From: Dasysyrphus tricinctus
Lineage: Eukaryota; Arthropoda; Insecta; Diptera; Syrphidae
DNA: 64,000 nt
Assembly (NCBI GenBank): GCA_963921185.1
Contig: OY992532.1
Coordinates: forward strand, 81,238,986 to 81,302,985
Direction of reading: 5' to 3'
A program made the position numbers and the translations under genes. Within the stretch, counting starts at the first letter, position 1. The number at the start of each line of letters is the position of its first letter. Shown piece after piece: positions 45,925-57,417 of this stretch. The notes under the pieces were generated by a model. That model worked only from the letters and a program-made list of their open reading frames with translations. It did no database searches and was not told the origin of the DNA.

Positions 45925-46200
45925 GAAGAAAAATAGTTCGACGGTCTTCTTGAGGTGTTTGACATGGTGTGATACGAAGACCTTCAACTCAAATTTAGAC
46001 AAGTTCTATACCTCTTAAAATATCCTTAAAGAGTATTTATATAGAAAAACAGACGTCTTCGTATATAGGACATAAGGAAATAAATACTCAAATACCAAGG
46101 AAATAGTGGTTAGAGTACCACAAGGAAGGGTTTTAGGTCCAGGTCTGTGCCTTCTATTTATACGTAATATACTTCCACTCAATAAAACCTTATACAACTT
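45925..46200 (+). pseudogene. Old LINE reverse transcriptase fragment
   Basis: Decayed frames read F-D-M-V-x-Y-E-D-L near 45958 and V-P-Q-G-R-V-L-G-P near 46115, equivalents of the F-D-x-V and V-P-Q-G-S-V-L-G-P motifs of Jockey-group RT. Stops and shifts lie between them. Confidence 0.6.
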
Positions 46201-46299
46201 TGAAGTTGATCCCGTGATTCGAATTTACATAACCTATAAAACGTTTGAAAATCAATTGTTTGGATTATTTTTTGATGATATGCGAATTGCTATATAAAA

Positions 46300-48009
46300 A
46301 CGAATATCTTCATAAGAATCTCTGGATTCCTTCGGGCTCGGAATGAAACAAAGATGTTTACATAAAAGCTAAAGGAACGGCTTTTAGAACGAGGTAACAG
46401 AACAATTATTGACATTCTTGATGAGACGAATATGATTCACCGACCTCAAAGAACAAATCCTTTCAAACATGATTCAGTGAGGAGGAAATAGCTTTAAAAT
46501 CGTAGATTGGGCCTCATGAACTATCAGCAAAAGGATTACCAATAGCACGTAACCTTATATTGTTTAAAATTAATTGTAAGATAAATTTGACACTATTTGC
46601 AATCGGAAGGAGCAGGTGCTTTTTTTCCCAAATATTTCCTTCAGATTATTATTACTGTTTAATTAACTATTAAATTTTAAACTATGGAGTTATATACTTA
46701 TGCATCAACATTTAAAAATGAACTAGCACAAAATCAAGCTCTGCAAATTTAGTTTCGGATCATAAAATAAGATGATGGATGTATGATGTATCGTATAGGC
46801 TAGGTACAAAAATCTCTATCAAAACTTAAACTATATCTTCAGTTACTTATGCAGAAACTAAGAACTTTTAAATACAAATATAGATTTATGTAGGTACCGA
46901 AATCTACAGAACCGTACCTAGAAACCTTTACGTAACTTTAAAACCATAAAGTAAAATACTAACACATTTGTGTAAACCACATTAAAATAACAAGCCAGAG
47001 TAATATAGGTTGGCTATCTTCATAAAATTTTTCACTCTATACTCTCTGTGTAACTTGTTAACAAAAGACTCATGGAACAATTGTGGCCGAGTGCTAATCC
47101 CGATGTGGCTTCCGAACGAATTGCCATTTTTGCTGTTGCACCATATCAAAACTACGCCCATCAACACCCGACAACAACGGTTGCCGGCTTGGCTATATGG
47201 CTACCCCGAGATGGATATAAATTGAACGAATGGCATATTGTTTCCCCAGTTTTCTATATATTTTGCATTAAAAGTTAACGCTTGGTTAAATTTATTTAAT
47301 TAGTGGCTGACTTCTTTTCTACATATTTTGGGGATTTCGCAAATCCTTCGGCATTCAGGCGTACAACCGCACCCAAATTGCTGGTGGCTGCTCATTTTTT
47401 AGCACTCCTCTGGTTTAGGGGGTTCATCTTATTCATTCAGTCATTGCCATAGATATGTAGAATTTTGGATGCGTTCCGGCAACCGCTGTGCGGCTACGTG
47501 CTTCTCTGATGATGATGATAATACTCCTTCCAAACCAGCCAACAGACCGGCTAACCGACTCCAGTGTGGTTGTATGCAACATTAAATATTTCATTGAAGT
47601 TTGCCTAGCCTCTTGATTAAGTTGAATTTCTTAAATCAATAAGGTTCTTGTTAAAAAAAAATAATAATAATAATTTTTCTATGAGATTTTTCATCAGCTG
47701 CCTGATGTTTGTGCCTCGAAGACCTCTTGGAAAATATTGTAAAAACAATCTGAAAGCTTGGTGAAGTGAAAACTAATTGACCACACCATTGATGGATGTT
47801 GTGGTTTCTTCAGGCGTAAAATTTTGATTGGTTTATTTATCTTTTGTTTAAAAACACAACAAATGAAATTTGCATGAGTGAACATTGTAATATCAGATGG
47901 AAATTTTAAAAAAAAAATTTTTATGAAGTCAATTTAATCTAGTGGATTGATGGTTTGAAAGTTTTTGTCTTAAAAAAGTATGAGTTTAAGTCTTTTTTAA
48001 ATTTTAATC
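46300..48009. other. Gene-free interval
   Basis: The stretch 47040-47260 is less AT-rich and has two overlapping 68-71-codon frames without recognised motifs. A dinucleotide-like GATGATGATGATAATA tract lies near 47510. Otherwise nothing. Confidence 0.45.
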
Positions 48010-48279
48010 TACACTGAGGGAAAAATGAATGCACTCCGTACAGAACCATAAATGTAAATTGTATGTACCGATGTTTGCAAAGGATTGTCATCGAAGGTCT
48101 ATTCACTAAGTAAAGTTAATATGTACTAGTTATAATTCAAGTTATGTATCGAATAAAACTAACAATCTAGAGTACCGATTTATGTATTGGATACAGACGT
48201 AATATACTCATTACAAAACTATGGACCAGCTAAAGTCAAATATGTTTCGATTTAATAAAATTTAAATTTAAAAATTAAG

Positions 48280-49020
48280 CTTATGTGCTGAGTAAAAGCA
48301 ATGTGTACTAAGTCTATCTCGATATCTATTCAATACAGACGTTTAATACCCAACACATATCAAGTGCCAGCCATCTAAATAAAAAATTATTAACTACATT
48401 AAGTTATGTGCTATGTAAATACGACGTGTACTGAGTCTATGTCCACATTTATAGAATGCAGACGGTATATAATCAGCGCATATCAAGCGCCAGCCATCCA
48501 ACAATAAAAAAAATTTGATACATAAAGTTATATACTGAGTATATGCAACGTGCACTGAGTCTATTGTGACATTTATTCAATGCAAACAGTTTATACTCAA
48601 CCGCCAGCCATCCACAAATAAAAAACATTTATTACATGAAGTTATGTACTGAGTAAATATGACGTATACTGAGTCTATGTCGAGATTTATTCAATGCAGA
48701 TGATATTTACTCAGTTCATATCAAGCACCAGCCATAAAAGTATAGAAAACATTTATTACATAAAGTTATGTACTGAGTATATGCAACCTGCACAGAGTCT
48801 ATGGTGACATTTGTTCAATACAGACGGTATATACTCAACACATATCAAGCGCAACCCATGCAACTGAAACTGTTATACGTTACATTAAGTTATGTGTTGA
48901 GTAAATACGACGTGTGCCATTTTGACATTTTTTCAATACAGACGGTATATACTCAATACCTACACATGTATCTATTGACTAGCTACAGTGCTGAGTCCAC
49001 GCAACTTGTACTGAGTCTAT
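48280..49020 (+). repeat. About 117-bp tandem repeats in TIR element 1
   Basis: Units recur near 48288, 48410, 48530, 48640, 48767 and 48890, with AGTTATGT.CTGAGTA, a CTGAGTCTATG block, TTCAATGCAGACGGTATA and AAGCGCCAGCCATCC. Divergence among units is substantial. Confidence 0.8.
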
Positions 49021-49073
49021 GTGTATATTGAGCACATCAGCCATCCAAGAAATGAGTTTCAACTTATTCAGTT

Positions 49074-49195
49074 CTGGCACCAGTTTTTTGTGCCCCCAAG
49101 TGGCCTGGTGGATGCGTGCTATCTTCGTGTGTGAAAGGTTCCCAGTTCAAATCCGAGTAAGTATCACAAAGTATTTTTAAAATAAAATAAATATG
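49074..49195 (+). ncRNA. tRNA-like module with A- and B-box-type sequences
   Basis: TGGCCTGGTGGA at 49101 resembles a tRNA A box and AGTTCAAATCC at 49144-49154 a B box, about 40 bp apart as in tRNAs. A clean cloverleaf is not obvious. The same roughly 120-bp block occurs inverted at 60172-60298 in a second TIR element. Transcription is not shown by the sequence. Confidence 0.5.
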
Positions 49196-49950
49196 TAGAA
49201 AATAAACTTTCAGAATAAGGTAAAACGTTACAGAGGATTCTCTTAAATGTATGGACTCATAACATAAATGTGTAGTGACACATGGACTCATTAAATATGT
49301 GAGTAGGTACATAGACATATGGACTCATTACATAAATATGAATTGAGTACATAGACTCGATACAAATATATGTAGTGAGGACATACACACGTGGAGTACA
49401 TAAACATATGGACTCATTACATAAATATGTACTCATTACATACAAATTTGATCTGTCCTCACTACAAAGAATCTGTACTTATCACAGATAACCGGTTTGT
49501 TTTTAGAAAATGCATACATAAAATATTTATATTTATTTATTGAGTGCATAGACACTGTACTAATCGCAGAAAACTAACAATTTTTTCAAAAATTGCCTAA
49601 ATAGATTTATTTACATTTATTTAATAAGTGCATATGAGCTATACTCAGTACATCATCATGCGACAACCTACATATAATTATTTACTGAGTCCATGGAAAG
49701 TTTATATTTACGCAATGATACCAAGAAATAGTGCATAGAATCTATTCTCACTACATAATCGTAAGCTGGCGTGGTACATATTCGTGTAATGAGTCTACAG
49801 AACTATTTAGTAGCTACTTCACTGCTAATAGGTTTATGTTGTCAGTATAGATTTCATTAGGTAATGAGTACAGAAAAGTATGTGTGCAGAAAAATATAGG
49901 ATGAGTAAATAAAATGATGTGCTGAGTGCATACATTTTTCCCTCAGTGTA

Positions 49951-50770
49951 GTTTCTGAGAATTAGATGGCATGTGCCTCATTGGTTTTATGTGTTAGTTT
50001 TTTTTATAGTGGTTGATGAGGACTTAACAAATCTAAAAAAATCTAAACTCTGTGATATCTATTGCCAAATATCATCTTCAGCTATAAGGTCAATTTTTGG
50101 ATGAATGAATATGTTTACAAGGAAATCTATCGAATTTGAAACACCAAACTAACTTCAAATCCCGCAAGCCAAAATTTTGAATTACAAAATCTCGTATTTA
50201 AAAAAAAATCTCAAAAAACGAAATCTCGTAAATTAATAATCCCATAACTTTTCATAATCTCGCAATCGTTATAACAAAATTTTGCTTTTAAATATCTTGC
50301 ATTTATGAAGGTACATCTCGCACCAAAAAATCAGGCAAATATCAAGTGAAATCTTGCAATTACAAATTTTGCAAATCAAAATTTCGCTAATTAAAATGTG
50401 ACAATAGTATCGCTCTCGCAGTTTCGCACTTTGAAATAAAAATCCTGCGGACCAAATAAAGAAACCTCTTTAACTTTAATTGTTTTCCCAAACTTATTTG
50501 ACCAATCAAAAAATGAAAAATACAAAATTTCAACTAAAAACAATTGCAAAATGAAAAATACAAAATTTCAACTAAACAACAATTGCAATGAACAACAATA
50601 TGGTAGGTATGACACTCGATGTTCATTGCAGAAGTTAGGAAAGATCTCAAAATGTAACAAATAATAATATGAACTTTTTTAATCAAAAATCTCACGCGAG
50701 ATTTAAATTTGCCTGATTTTGACTAAAAAATTGTATTTTGCAATGCAATTGATACACCTCCAATGAGTTG
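49951..50770. other. Gene-free interval with degenerate AATCTCG words
   Basis: AT-rich; AATCTCG/TCTCGCA-type words recur between 50160 and 50450, resembling GCGAGATTTT words near 5750. Probably old repeat; no gene. Confidence 0.4.
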
Positions 50771-51957
50771 ACCTTGTCGTAGTAGGGGTGCTTACTTGGG
50801 GCTCTCCAGCAATCCAGCTGCAGGGCAACACAACCAACATAACTCAAACAAAACTCAATGTTAGAAAACTTGAATAAATACGTTCAAAAGTCGGCAGGTG
50901 TCGTGACTGCCGGCGAGGGCTTGGCCTCAGGTGAGTATAAGTCGCCAGCGATAAACGAAAAATTATCCATCAGCAAAGAAGTAAAGAGCGGTAGGACTGT
51001 TGAGCCGACCATCATCCCAGGCACTCCTGGGAATGATGGAACGACTCACAATCTAGACGCTATTACTAGTAAAGGAGGAGGTGTACCTCCCGCTAGTACT
51101 ACACACAATCCGTACTCGGTGGGTATGCCCAGCGTTAGTAGTGGTGAGACTGCGACTGTCAGCCTCTCTTCTGCTGGCGGTGGTCAACTCCCAACGGGTA
51201 CGGTAGAAAAAAACACTCCATATACAAAACCGTGGGAATATTGCCATGACGCTTGGCTGTATTACCATTCCTTCAAATAGACCTCTCAAGGGTTCGGAGG
51301 GGGCTGTTCTGGCAAGTAAAACATCTGCGACAAACTATATCACCTCTGGTCAGAGCAGACCCCTTCCGAACACGGTGGAGGGTTCCTTCCCTGATGGCAG
51401 ACCTGTGACATACAGCTCATCTTCCACCAGCGAGAGAAACAAAAATGCCTCACGCAGCGAGAGACGGGCCGCAGAGAGAATAGTGAAAGTCATTGGAAAC
51501 ATCCCATTGACCGATCTAGACTCGAAGCAATCCGCTAAACTCGCTTGGGCCAAAAGCACCCTTGCTAAACCAACGACCAGCAAAGGCCTAACGTCAAAGC
51601 AACACTGGTCTGTAGAGGGAGCCTACCGCTATCCTGAAAGTTTATAAAAAAGATGAGGGAACATCTCCACCTCTACCGCCACATATCATATCCTCAGTGG
51701 AGGAAAATACTCGCTGTATCGACCAACCAGACTGATCTGCTCAGTGAGGATGATCAACAACGGTCACCTTCTGAGTCAGAATCCGAAGAGGATTTAAACA
51801 AAACCGTGGTGGGGGCTGATCTGAAGAATCGTAGCGATGATGCTGCAATTACTGCAGATTAACCTCCAGCACTCAAAACAGGCTTCGGCCTCTCTTCTTC
51901 TCCGCATCAAAAGCAATAGGGAAGATGTCGTCCTGATACAGGAACCCTGGATTTACG
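50771..51957 (+). mobile_element. Loa-like LINE, 5' end only
   Basis: A 5' region, a degenerate ORF1 and the first codons of ORF2, ending abruptly near 51957 where AT-rich unrelated sequence follows. ORF2 begins near 51850 with L-Q-I-N-L-Q-H-S-K and then V-L-I-Q-E-P-W-I, the opening of the apurinic-type endonuclease in Loa/R1-group ORF2. RT is absent. Confidence 0.75.
50858..51862 (+). pseudogene. LINE ORF1 (Gag-like), frameshifted
   Basis: Three overlapping pieces, 50858-51280, 51246-51647 and 51653-51862, together cover about 330 residues rich in S, T, G and P, without a clear zinc knuckle. At least two frame changes separate them. It is assigned to ORF1 only because it lies directly upstream of the endonuclease start in the same orientation. 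It would normally coat the element RNA. Confidence 0.55.
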
Positions 51958-52024
51958 AATCCACAATACTAAAATAGTACTAAATAGTACTATCAAAAAT
52001 TATAAAATTTTACACTTAGCAATT

Positions 52025-52436
52025 ATTAATACTAATAGTATCTGTCATAGAAAGTTTTTTTTAAACGGATTTAGATAAATTTTCTTATATACAAAATTCT
52101 GATAAGATTAAATAATATTACATATCAAATTTTTCAAAAAAAAAAAAGTTTTTGAATTTTTAAAAAATGTTTGAAACTTTTCTTTTAAAATTCGATATCT
52201 CTAAAACGGGTTGACAATTTTTTTAATTTTTTTTTTTATCTGCACATAATTTTATACTTTAGATTTACATTCCAAAATTTGCCCTTAAAAATATTTTAAG
52301 AATTTTATATATAAAAAAAATTTTTTTTTAAAAACCGCTCCAACGATTTTAAACTTTTTTTTTCATACATTTCTATTCAATCAAGAATTAAGATGACATT
52401 CATTTTTTCACCTCAAACTGTCAAAGGAGTTGTTTT
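52025..52436 (+). repeat. About 410-bp sequence repeated at 55497-55893
   Basis: Starts AGTATCTGTCATAGAAAG and ends CAAAGGAGTTGTTTT at the gap. The second copy differs only by scattered substitutions and homopolymer lengths. It looks allelic rather than a transposon repeat (see findings). Confidence 0.85.
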
Positions 52437-52636
52437 NNNNNNNNNNNNNNNNNNNNNNNNNNNNNNNNNNNNNNNNNNNNNNNNNNNNNNNNNNNNNNNN
52501 NNNNNNNNNNNNNNNNNNNNNNNNNNNNNNNNNNNNNNNNNNNNNNNNNNNNNNNNNNNNNNNNNNNNNNNNNNNNNNNNNNNNNNNNNNNNNNNNNNNN
52601 NNNNNNNNNNNNNNNNNNNNNNNNNNNNNNNNNNNN
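52437..52636. other. Assembly gap (200 N)
   Basis: Exactly 200 undetermined bases, typical of a scaffolding gap of nominal size. Confidence 0.99.
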
Positions 52637-52887
52637 ACTAAGGGCGGTATTCACCGACGGCTCATAACTTATGAGGCTCATAAACCTATTCACCAAGCAA
52701 TAATAGTGAATATTTATGAGCGCTCATAAGACTTATGAGTGGTCCTGACCACTCATAAAGTTATGAGCGCTCTCTCCGAAAACTAATTCGAAAACCTTCG
52801 AAGTAACCCTTCAAGAAAATTCACTGACTCATTTTGTTGGTACTTTTTGGATCCTTTCAAAAATGAGTCTCGCACGCAACACATATT

Positions 52888-53241
52888 AGGGGTATTCACG
52901 ATCCGATGTAACTGGTCTTGTATCATTGCAAAAGTGTAAAAGTGTAACACTTTCTTGCACTACAACAACAAAATATACTGAATGTCAAATTCTTAAACTT
53001 TTACACTTTTGCTATACTCCAACCCTATTGTAAAAGAAAAAAACACCATAGTAAAGTTTACGCTTGTGTATTTGATAGCTCGCCAAATGTCATTCTTTTT
53101 GTCAGCTGATATTTATTTGTGAAATTTTGTGAGTTTGCTACAGTGTAACTATAGATAAGAGAAGTGCGTTCACGGTCGATTGTAAAAATATAAAATTTTA
53201 CAATTTTACTAGGCTTGTTGCACCAGATCGTGAATACCCCT
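52888..53241. mobile_element. Nested MITE with ends AGGGGTATTCACGATC
   Basis: 354 bp; the inverted right end is AGGGGTATTCACGATCTGG. ATT on both sides is a possible 3-bp duplication. Non-coding. Confidence 0.75.
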
Positions 53242-53748
53242 ATTGTAATTGCTTTTGTCTTCAGGAATTTTATTTATTGTTTCAATTCTTAAGTTCTTTT
53301 TGTAATTCACGCGGTGAAGATAATTCTTTTGTCCGTTTGCTGTTAAAATTTGAAAAAATAGGATAATAATAATAATAATAATAAGGTGTATCTGCTCCGA
53401 ATAGAAAATTACAGAAAAGTACATTATTGTGTGTTCCATGAGTAAAAACCTTACCCAAACTGTTCTTCATTATGTCACTATGTGTTCCATGATGTTTTTC
53501 AGAACAGTTAAGCTAGAACTATAATGCTCGGAGGGGCACTTAAGTGGTCGGAAGAAAACAAGCGAATACACGGAAAGCATATGACGCGGCTATAATTGCG
53601 GAGTGGAAGGTTTCGTCAAGTTTCGTTCAACTTTGGTTACGGAAGTGACGTGCGCTCCCAAGGATTATAATAAGCTAAAATTTATCTCAGAAAAACTTTT
53701 TGCTTAAATCTGACAGTTTTGACAGTTTTCACACATTTATATTGTTCT

Positions 53749-53948
53749 GGGGCCCAATTCGGCAAGGGTGACAGATTTTCTATGTACACATTCTATTCAC
53801 ACCCAAAACAAATGTAAATAAATTTGATTGATTGTGCATGCGTTATCTGTCAAAAACTTAAAACTCAATCTTGCCGAATCGCAAAAATCGATGTATACAC
53901 GAATTTCCGTGTACACAGAAAAAACTCACTCTTGGGGAATTGGACCCC
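53749..53948. mobile_element. Nested MITE with ends GGGGCCCAATTC
   Basis: 200 bp; the inverted right end is GGGGTCCAATTCCCCAAG against left GGGGCCCAATTCGGCAAG. Non-coding. Confidence 0.7.
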
Positions 53949-54446
53949 TGATGTAGTTTTTCTTCATTTAACACAGCTAATATAAACCAACATTTGACGT
54001 CTATCTCCCCTTCAAGCGAACGAGTCCATTTATGATCCGCAAACGTAGTAGATAATGTACGAACGAAATAATTAGCGAAACTAAAAAGTAAAGTAAGAAC
54101 ATTTCCCTATATAAAACAAACTAAAACGTGCCATAATCTTCACCCCGAGACAAAACTAAGAAATAAGTGAAAATAAATTAAAATCACTGTAGTCACAAAG
54201 AATTTATTTATGTGCATGCAACACTCATTTTTTCAAGGATCCAAGAAGTAACGACAAAGTGCGGTCATTTTAGAAAACAGTTTGATTTCACAGTTTGGGG
54301 GTACCTGGGGATGAGAGAGTTGCTCTCATTTTCGAACTTCGAAAAAGAGCTATGAGTGGTTGGTGAATAGCACAAATATTATTTGAGTTAGGAGCCTCAT
54401 AAACTTAAGAGCCGTTTATGAGTGCTCAGTGAATACCGCCCTAGTA

Positions 54447-55495
54447 TAGGGTGTCCATAACGTATTTGAAAAAAAGAGAACATTTTCGAAACTCCAAACT
54501 TCTACTGTTAGCCCCCCTCGCTCACCTCACCATCGGGATTTTAGTAAAATGTAGGCAAAATAGACATTAATTTTCTTCCTCATCTGAAGTGTCATATTTT
54601 TAAGAGCTTCGAATTTGGTTAAGATACTTTTTCATATAAAAATATTTCATAAAACTTTTGACAGCTAAAATCTCTTAAGTTATAGGCAACTATGAGAATC
54701 CTACTTTTAAACGATTTCGTTCTTTTGTCCATTGCAATTCCATCAACGAAAAAATACGTTCCATGTTCATATTTGGTACAGGAAAACAAAAAAGAACTTT
54801 CACATTTTTAAGAGTTCTGAATAAAACTCAAGACGGTGTTCATACCAGCTTCACGTGAGGCGACTCATTTTGACGTCTCTCTTTTTTATATCATTACTAT
54901 CTATTGGAAGGAAAGAAATGGCGAGGTGAGGCAAAAGTTTTTAAATTTTTTGAAAATTTCTGCCTCACCTCTCCATCTCTTTCTTTTCAATAAATAAGAA
55001 TGAGATACAAAAGAGAGACGTCAAAATGAGTCGCCTCACGTGAAGCTGGTATGAACACCGTCCAAGATTTGTAGACGATCTATAAATACTGGCCCATTGT
55101 CATTTCTTTCAAAAGAAACTTGTTTAAACGGTAAAATTGGTCAAACAATTTTGAGTCATCCAGTAAAACTTCCTCAAAAATTTGGTAATCGATATTTTGT
55201 TCTAAGTCTTCCCCCATACTTATTTCTTTTCTAAATTCTTTTATCGATCCTGAACAGGAAGGTTTTTACTTCAGTGGTATTAATGCATAATTTTATATTT
55301 TAGGGGACAATACAACATTAATGAAAAGTGTGTTTAATTAATATTTTGGTCATTTAGGAAAAAGAGATAAAAAAGAGTACAGAAGTAAAAAAGAGTAAAA
55401 AAAAGAATTTTATGAAAAAAGAAAGAATAAGAAAGATCAGAGTCAAAAAAGAGAACATGTTCTCTTTAAAAGAGATGTTCTGGAAACCCTACCCT
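54447..55495. mobile_element. TIR element with ends TAGGGTGTCCA
   Basis: Left TAGGGTGTCCATAAC and inverted right TAGGGTTTCCAGAAC, with four extra bases outside the right end. AGAGAACAT-type words lie near both ends. AGTA at 54443-54446 and 55496-55499 is the likely 4-bp duplication. It contains a nested palindromic MITE. Confidence 0.65.
54832..55062. mobile_element. Nested palindromic MITE
   Basis: Two arms of about 100 bp; the first 54 or so bases of the arms match perfectly, starting GACGGTGTTCATACCAGC. CAA on both sides is a candidate duplication. The loop is about 25 bp. It would form a long hairpin if transcribed. Confidence 0.85.
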
Positions 55496-55496
55496 A

Positions 55497-55893
55497 GTAT
55501 CTGTCATAGAAAGTTTTTTCTTAAACGGATTTAGATAAATTTTCTTCTATACAATATTCTGATAAGATTAAATAATATTACATATCAAATTTTTCAAAAA
55601 AAAAGTTTTTGAATTTTTAAAAAATGTTTGAAACTTTTCTTTTAAAATTCGATATCTCTAAAACGGGTTGACAATTTTTAATTTTTTTTTTTTTATCTGC
55701 ACATAATTATATACTTTAGATTTACATTCCAAAATTTGCCCTTAAAAATATTTTAAGAATTTTATATATAAATTTTTTTTTTTTTTTAAACCGCTCTACC
55801 GATTTTTAAATTTTGTTTTCGTACATTTCTATTCAATCAAGAATTAAGATGACATTCATTTTTTCACCTCAAACTGTCAAAGGAGTTGTTTTA
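55497..55893 (+). repeat. Second copy of the 410-bp sequence
   Basis: Same order and content as 52025-52436, then continues into unique sequence beyond GTTGTTTTAGC. Confidence 0.85.
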
Positions 55894-56462
55894 GCTAATT
55901 AATATGTCGTATTTCATGCTTCTCTACATTTTTTTCTCATAATTTCCATGTTCTTATCAGGGCCCGATCTATGGGGGGGGGTGAGCCGGGCATTTTGCCC
56001 CGGGCGGCAAAAACTGAGGGCGGCAAAATTGAAAATTTAGGCTGGTTGGCAGCTACCTAAAAATAATTTTATGAATTTCGTAACTGACCAATGCATAAAA
56101 AATTGTTCCAATATAGTTATTAATAAAGAAAATGGCCTTTCAGTAATCTATTCATTGACAAACTCTTCATTCTGCTCATGAAGCTGAAAAATAAAAGAAC
56201 AATATTAAAAAAAAAAAATGAATGAATGCGATAAAACACCAACACCAAGGATGTTGTATAATGTCAATACTATATATAACTCTGTATTTAGATTTTTAAC
56301 AATGTGTCGTTTTCTACGTGAATAATGGTCATAAGCTTAAATTGTTTGTATACTTTGTAATAATAATTATTTTTGCAAAGTAGCATAATAGGAAAAATAT
56401 TTGCCAATTTGTTTCTGGCTTCCGAAAGAATGTAGTTTTTAAGACATTTGAGCATGTATGTA

Positions 56463-57415
56463 ACGGGTGATTTTTTAGCTGGTTTGGTTTTGGCAACACT
56501 GGTTTTGACAGCTGACGTGTGTTTAGTACCTTGTGTCACTGTCAAACAGCTTCAGTTTGGTTTGCAATTTAACCATGGATCGTCTTACAAATGAACAACG
56601 CTTGCAAATTATTGAATTTTACTATCAAAATTCGTGCTCGGTTCGAAATTTTCATCGCGCGCTGCTTCCATTTTATGGTCGGCATTCTCGACCTTCATTT
56701 TTGGCTCATTTTTGGTTGAATGGGTACGTAAATAAGCATAATTGCCGCATTTGGAGTGAAGATCAGCCAGAAGCATTGCAACAGCTACCAATACATCCCG
56801 AAAAAGCCACTGTTTGGTGCGGTTTATGGGCCGGCGGCATTATTGGGCCATATTTCTTCAAAGATGATGCGAATCGCAGCGTTACTGTCAATGGTGAACG
56901 CTACCGAGCGATGATAACAAACTTTTTTCTGCCCGAAATGGAAGTTCTTGACTTGCATGATATGTGATTTCAACAAGACGGTGCCACATGCCACACAGCA
57001 CGCGAAACAATGGCGCAATTGCGAGGCGAGTTTGGTGAACAGTTAATTTCACGTTTCGGGCCGGTCAATTGACCGCCTAGATCGTGCGATTTGACACCAT
57101 TAGATTATTTTTTGTGGGGGTATGTCAAGGCTAATGTCTATAGGGACAAGCCCGCTTCGATTGACGCACTGGAAGCCAACATCCATGCATTCATTCGTAA
57201 GATACCGGCCGATATGTGTGAAAGAGTATGCCAAAATTGGACTCAGCGGATGGGCTACCTGAGACGCAGCCGCGGTCAACATTTGCATGAAATTATCTTT
57301 AAACATTAAATTGCAAGGTTCAAACTATCGATTCAAATAAATATTTCATTCATTTTTTCGAATTTTTTGTGTTTTTTTTTTTTTTAAGTTCTAAACCTCT
57401 TAAAAAATCACCCTT
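56463..57415 (+). mobile_element. Mariner element, DD41D (rosa-type), defective
   Basis: Ends ACGGGTGATTTTTTA and, inverted, AAGGGTGATTTTTTA, both next to TA. The enclosed transposase has 41 residues between the second and third catalytic Asp, the spacing of the rosa subfamily known from Ceratitis. It carries an internal deletion and two stop codons. Confidence 0.9.
56575..57309 (+). pseudogene. DD41D mariner transposase, deleted and with two stops
   Basis: Starts at the ATG in AACCATGG and reads an N-terminal helix-turn-helix start (L-T-N-E-Q-R-L-Q-I-I). It then jumps at about 56690 into H-F-W-L-N-G, losing roughly 120 residues including the DNA-binding linker and the first catalytic Asp. 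The second and third Asp are in F-Q-Q-D-G-A and L-T-P-L-D-Y-F. TGA at 56965-56967 and 57070-57072 both stand where this family has Trp, so single G-to-A changes explain them. The C-terminus is intact to H-L-H-E-I-I-F-K-H. Inactive. Confidence 0.9.
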
Positions 57416-57417
57416 TA

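Larger units (their letters stand above)
48012..49948. mobile_element. TIR element type 1 (CACTGAGGGAAAAA) with tandem repeats and tRNA-like module
   Basis: Ends CACTGAGGGAAAAATG and, inverted, CACTGAGGGAAAAATG, each flanked by TA. Inside are about six units of a roughly 117-bp tandem repeat (48280-49020) with repeated ACTGAGTCTATG and CCAGCCATCC. A tRNA-like module follows at 49074-49195, then scattered ATGGACTCATTACATAAATA repeats. No transposase frame. The ACTGAGT/ACTCAGT word recurs along the whole element. The mobilising superfamily is unknown; TA flanks suggest Tc1/mariner-like or another TA-targeting enzyme. Confidence 0.75.
52641..54442. mobile_element. TIR element with ends AGGGCGGTATTCAC
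   Basis: Left AGGGCGGTATTCACCGA and inverted right AGGGCGGTATTCACTGAG, followed on both sides by repeated CTCATAA/TTATGAG words. No transposase. It contains two smaller nested TIR elements. The left end abuts the gap, with ACTA before it. Confidence 0.75.

Noticed and set aside
47072..47278. 68-codon open frame in a less AT-rich stretch
   Set aside because: A second overlapping frame of equal length (47010-47225) competes and neither has a motif; a host exon cannot be excluded but is not supported.
49101..49170. A functional tRNA gene
   Set aside because: A/B-box-like words are present but a proper acceptor stem and T-arm stem do not form; kept only as a tRNA-like module.
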